DNA of 25,661 nucleotides, from assembly GCA_003585735.1 (NCBI GenBank), contig NQOH01000007.1, forward strand, positions 52,086 to 77,746, in the 5' to 3' direction. The translations under genes and the position numbers were made by a program. The stretch comes from Gardnerella kenyensis. GTDB taxonomy: Bacteria; Actinomycetota; Actinomycetes; Actinomycetales; Bifidobacteriaceae. Numbering within the stretch: position 1 is the stretch's first letter; each line of letters begins with the position of its first letter. Positions 22,895-25,661 of this stretch are shown here, piece after piece. Below the pieces are notes generated by a model. That model had not been told where the DNA came from and did no database searches. It saw only the letters and a list, made by a program, of their open reading frames with translations.

Positions 22895-23902
22895 TCAAAT
22901 TTGAGAAGCTGTAAAAGCGGCGAAAGCAGCACCAATAAGCGGAGCTGTGCCACCAAGCTTTCCCTTAAAAATCGGTGTGCTTTTAACCAAATCTAAAGCA
23001 GAATCTTCAAATCCAGCTCGCATGGAATCCCACCAAATATTTCCTGCTTCTACAACAGACCCCGAAAGCACAATAACATCCGGGTCTATAAGATTTGCCA
23101 TTCCAGCTATGCATTCTCCCAATGCTTTTGCGCTTTTAGCAAGAGTTTCTTTAGCGTGCGGTTGACCTTCGTTTGCGTAAACGCATACTTCGTACCCGTT
23201 TTTCGCTTTTTGAACACCTGCAGGCAAATTATGGTTGTATAAAGTTGCAAGACCAGTTCCGGACGCAACTGGCTCAATATGCCCAGCGTGCGTTCCGCAA
23301 GAGCATTCGAATCCAACTCCCAAATCGCTAACAACGTGACCGGCGTGACCGGCAACTGAGTGTGCTCCCGTAAAAAGTTTGCCGTTTATAATAATTGCGC
23401 CGCCGATGCCGGTTCCTATTCCAACGGAAAGTACGATTGATTTTCCGCGCCCAGCTCCGTAAATAGCTTCCCCTAGTCCGTGGCCGCCAACGTCTCCAAT
23501 CATATAAACTGGCAAATCAGTTATGCTTTTAAACGCGTCGTAAATTCGCTGTCCGCGCCAACCGGGAAGAATGTCTGTTGCTGCAACTATTTCGCCAGTT
23601 TTACTATTTGGCACTCCGGCGGCTGCGATTCCGATTCCGCTAATGGTTTTGCCATTTTTTTGCGCTTTTTCCAGGATTTGTTTCGCTAGTTCTACTAAAC
23701 GATTTTTTATGCTTTCGCCACCTTTTGACGCTTCGGTTGGTATTGAACCGTAGTCCTGCACGGACGGAATAACGCAACCTGCATCATCTGCAATATTTTT
23801 GCTGCATGCCGACTCCGGTAATGTAACCAATCCGTAAGCTATTTTTGTTCCGCCTATGTCAAAAGCAAGATATGTAGAGCGAGAACCTTTTATTTCGTTC
23901 AT
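22895..23902 (-). CDS. nanK: ROK-family sugar kinase, probable N-acetylmannosamine kinase
   Basis: Phosphorylates ManNAc at C6 using ATP. The 335-residue ROK protein shows the phosphate loop AFDIGGTKIAYG (13-24), catalytic-loop region MIGDVGGHGLGEA with Asp137, the second ATP loop SVGIGTGIGGAI (159-170), and the sugar/zinc site AGHAGH (184-189) plus CSCGTHAGHIEPVASG (200-215). The usual NDANAA sequence around the catalytic Asp reads GDVGGH, and the third zinc Cys is His208, a variant I recall from actinobacterial ROK kinases. Glucokinase is the main alternative; the gene lies directly before nanE, and a ManNAc kinase is otherwise missing from the route. The ribosome site is weak (GGATG). It is 52 bp downstream of the DUF4862-like gene. 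Confidence 0.9.
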   Translation of the reverse strand: MNEIKGSRSTYLAFDIGGTKIAYGLVTLPESACSKNIADDAGCVIPSVQDYGSIPTEASKGGESIKNRLVELAKQILEKAQKNGKTISGIGIAAAGVPNSKTGEIVAATDILPGWRGQRIYDAFKSITDLPVYMIGDVGGHGLGEAIYGAGRGKSIVLSVGIGTGIGGAIIINGKLFTGAHSVAGHAGHVVSDLGVGFECSCGTHAGHIEPVASGTGLATLYNHNLPAGVQKAKNGYEVCVYANEGQPHAKETLAKSAKALGECIAGMANLIDPDVIVLSGSVVEAGNIWWDSMRAGFEDSALDLVKSTPIFKGKLGGTAPLIGAAFAAFTASQI

Positions 23903-23954
23903 AAGTCACATCCGTAGAAATATATTTTATTTGCTGATTGATTGAGTTTTTAAT

Positions 23955-24887
23955 TCACGCAATTTGCGTTGCGTTTACAGCTTCGTAAATATGCTTTAAA
24001 TAGTTCAAGCGTTCTGGAACGCTGGAATCTTGCGGTACGCATACTTTTGCACCCAAATAGTCGATTAAATAATCGTCTTTTAAAGCTTCGAGCGCAGTTT
24101 CCTGAATTTCCGCAAGAGTCATTAAGGACGTTGGTTCGTCCGGAGCCATAGGCAAGTGTCCATCAATCCATTCGTACCCGTATTGCGTAGCTTCTGGGCC
24201 TGCTCCCGAGAACATTACTCCCTTAAGCACTCCAGCTTTTCTTGCTTCGCGTACGTGATTTATAGCGGATTTAGCATTGCGTTCTTCAACAACGCTACGA
24301 CCCCAATTAATTGTGATTCCAATTCCTGCATCTTTCGCAATTTGAATTTCGTCTTCGAGCGGAAGGAAGCCTTTTTCTGGGTTTTGCCCTTCAATATACT
24401 TGTCGCAATGTTCTATTACGAGCTTTGTTCCAAGCCAATCTAATTGTGCGAGCTCGTCTAGTGACTTTTTCATTGCGTCCGCGCGCGCTATTCGAGTTGG
24501 TGCCGTGTGTATTTCAATATGCGAAATATCGCAGCTGTTTCGAAGGCTTGCAAAATCAGCTATTGCGTTACGAATATTTTTGAAGAAGTCGATTGCGCGA
24601 AGTCGCCCTTCTTCGCTTGGGCTTGCTAAGCCAAATTCTGGATCGGGATCAAAATTTATATGCCGCATTGTTCCGGGAATTGCGGTTATTGTGTTTTTGT
24701 GCCAGTTTGATGGTATTGCGTTTGCTAGCCATTCTCGGGTTTGCGGATCTGCTAAATCGCCCGGGTATGGGATTTCTGTTCCGGCAACCCAGTTTTGACT
24801 TCCGAGTAAATCATAGTATTGTTGTTGTTCTTCGCGTGATTTTGGCAGTGACGCGTACGCGCCTACAACGAATTCAGTTTTCAGCAT
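23955..24887 (-). CDS. DUF4862-like TIM-barrel protein of unknown function, first gene of the nanK-nanE unit
   Basis: I recognise the protein as resembling the uncharacterised DUF4862 family; its reaction is not known to me. It is 310 residues, soluble, with no signal peptide. The repeating strand-helix pattern and acidic/His residues at strand ends (GTEIPYPG with Glu38, HIEIHTAP with Glu125 and His127, VIEHCDKY with Glu159, His160 and Asp162, ITINWGRS with Asn194, GHLPM with His244) look like the metal-dependent xylose-isomerase/AP-endonuclease-type barrels, which include many sugar epimerases and isomerases. The start is fixed by AAGGAGG five nt before the ATG at 24887; a longer reading to 24944 lacks a site. 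It heads an operon with nanK and nanE under a palindromic predicted NanR operator. This suggests work on sialic acid or ManNAc forms, for example mutarotation or epimerisation (inference). Confidence 0.75.
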   Translation of the reverse strand: MLKTEFVVGAYASLPKSREEQQQYYDLLGSQNWVAGTEIPYPGDLADPQTREWLANAIPSNWHKNTITAIPGTMRHINFDPDPEFGLASPSEEGRLRAIDFFKNIRNAIADFASLRNSCDISHIEIHTAPTRIARADAMKKSLDELAQLDWLGTKLVIEHCDKYIEGQNPEKGFLPLEDEIQIAKDAGIGITINWGRSVVEERNAKSAINHVREARKAGVLKGVMFSGAGPEATQYGYEWIDGHLPMAPDEPTSLMTLAEIQETALEALKDDYLIDYLGAKVCVPQDSSVPERLNYLKHIYEAVNATQIA

Positions 24888-24955
24888 GATATCCTCCTTG
24901 AAATCGCGGCTGAATTGGCTTTCTTTGTATGTTACAGTAAGCACGTTACAATTCG

Positions 24956-24967
24956 TCAGACGTCTGA
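24956..24967. promoter_or_regulatory. Predicted NanR operator C, perfect 12-bp palindrome
   Basis: TCAGACGTCTGA is its own reverse complement and is the most symmetric of the three proposed operators. It sits 69 bp upstream of the DUF4862-like start. A GATAAT hexamer (minus strand, 24971-24976) just upstream could be the -10 element, which would put the operator at the transcription start. Confidence 0.55.
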
Positions 24968-25012
24968 TAAATTATCAAATCGTACTAAATTTGCGATACT
25001 CTGCTTTTTAAC

Positions 25013-25045
25013 TCGAAAGTTACTAATTAATTCGAAAGTTACTAA
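25013..25045. repeat. 14-bp direct repeat, two copies
   Basis: TCGAAAGTTACTAA at 25013-25026 and 25032-25045, perfect copies with a 19-bp period, in the AT-rich intergenic region. Confidence 0.75.
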
Positions 25046-25073
25046 AATCAAAATATTCATTCTTTAAATTTCT

Positions 25074-25115
25074 ATTAATTAATTTTTATTAATTAATTTT
25101 TATTAATTAATTTTT
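25074..25115. repeat. 14-bp tandem repeat, three perfect copies
   Basis: ATTAATTAATTTTT is repeated at 25074-25087, 25088-25101 and 25102-25115 without a mismatch, about 100 bp upstream of the esterase start. Copy number could vary by slippage. Confidence 0.85.
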
Positions 25116-25218
25116 ATATGTGTATGCTGTAAATGAGAAAATCATAATGATTTGATACAAAATATTTATTAAAATAAAGATTTGTAACGTAACAATTTAT
25201 ACAAGCGGCGGTGAGGCA

Positions 25219-25661
25219 ATGACTACTATGTCTACTAACGATGAACCAAATCGCAATAATGCGCAAATCAATTCTTACGAACCGCATATTGGTCGCGAAT
25301 CTCACGTAGTGCCGGGTCGTTTTGGAGAGCCGCTGAAAGTAACGCAAGCACAGTATTCGCAAGGAAACGCTGCTGCGCACCCAACGCACCCACTGTTGCT
25401 GTTATTGCACGGCTGGGGATCTAACGAAGAAGACTTGCTAGATTTGCTGAGAATTGTTGCGCCTTATAACGATGCGATTGCACTACGCGCTCCACTTAAG
25501 CTTGAAGAGGGAGCTTACAGCTGGTTCCATGACGCTGTGCCGCAGCGAGAAGATTTAGATTACGACATGTATGCTGCTGCAGCCGCAATAGACGAGTGGG
25601 TGTGCGCGAATATTCCCGAAAATCGAGATGTTGTTCCATTCGGATTTTCTCAGGGAGCAGC
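25219..25661 (+). CDS. Alpha/beta-hydrolase, carboxylesterase/phospholipase-like, cut by window end
   Basis: Serine esterase of the small carboxylesterase/phospholipase (abhydrolase_2) type; natural substrate unknown. 147 codons are visible. Features: a hydrophilic 30-residue N-terminus, the oxyanion-hole strand LLLLLHGWGSNEEDLLDL, then LRAPLKLEEGAYSWF, an interval typical of the family (RAP...G.SWF), and the nucleophile elbow GFSQGAA at the very edge, with Ser as the presumed catalytic residue. The Asp and His of the triad lie beyond the window. The start at 25219 follows GGTGAGG; a second ATG at 25228 is possible. It is divergent from the sialic-acid locus, and no evidence links it to that pathway. 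Confidence 0.88.
   Translation, partial: MTTMSTNDEPNRNNAQINSYEPHIGRESHVVPGRFGEPLKVTQAQYSQGNAAAHPTHPLLLLLHGWGSNEEDLLDLLRIVAPYNDAIALRAPLKLEEGAYSWFHDAVPQREDLDYDMYAAAAAIDEWVCANIPENRDVVPFGFSQGA

Larger units (their letters stand above)
24888..25218. other. Divergent intergenic region between the DUF4862-like gene and the esterase gene
   Basis: About 330 bp of very AT-rich DNA with no credible gene. It contains operator C near its left end and two sets of short repeats in the middle (separate entries). A possible -35 for the esterase is TTGATA (25152-25157), but no good -10 element follows it at the right distance. Confidence 0.6.

Noticed and set aside
22870..22956. An upstream start of nanE
   Set aside because: It overlaps the nanK end and adds 29 residues before the conserved N-terminus; a strong ribosome site precedes 22869.
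24888..24944. An upstream start of the DUF4862-like protein
   Set aside because: AAGGAGG sits exactly five bases before the ATG at 24887, and nothing similar precedes 24944.

Overview
The window looks like chromosome from a moderately AT-rich actinobacterium of the family Bifidobacteriaceae, most like Gardnerella. This is judged from protein recall, from the layout of the sialic-acid (nan/nag) locus, and from a sialidase without a signal peptide that resembles Gardnerella NanH1. No database was searched, so the genus is an inference.

Left part (1-9379) is housekeeping. A Ca2+-type P-ATPase runs off the left edge on the minus strand. It is divergent from rlmB (23S rRNA 2'-O-methyltransferase), with back-to-back promoters visible between them. 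A multi-spanning membrane protein resembling GT-C glycosyltransferases follows and converges on an HtrA-like membrane-anchored protease. Then come tgt (tRNA-guanine transglycosylase) and a tRNA-Leu(CAG) with its own terminator.

Right part (9380-24970) is one complete sialic-acid catabolic locus in three transcription units. Unit 1 (plus strand) is nanH-nanR, a cytoplasmic sialidase overlapping a GntR/FCD repressor. Unit 2 (minus strand) is lipoprotein binding protein, permease, fused permease-ATPase, second ATPase, nanA, nagB, nagA. Unit 3 (minus strand) is a DUF4862-like TIM-barrel protein, nanK, nanE. The enzymes give a full route: sialoside to Neu5Ac (NanH), to ManNAc plus pyruvate (NanA), to ManNAc-6-P (NanK), to GlcNAc-6-P (NanE), to GlcN-6-P (NagA), to Fru-6-P (NagB). 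Each unit has upstream a copy of a 12-bp motif, T(C/A)AGAC(G/A)TC(A/T)GA. The copy before unit 2 lies exactly in the 17-bp spacer of a TTGACA promoter, and the copy before unit 3 is a perfect palindrome. I propose these as the NanR operators.

The two most interesting points are the DUF4862-like gene, an extra enzyme-like protein not needed by the known route but first in an operator-controlled operon, and the pairing of a signal-less sialidase with an oligopeptide-type ABC importer, which suggests that intact sialylated compounds may be imported and cut inside the cell. The intergenic gaps also carry several perfect short tandem repeats and intercistronic hairpins. The right edge begins an alpha/beta-hydrolase esterase (25219 onward, cut by the window end). 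No CRISPR array, insertion sequence or phage gene was seen.
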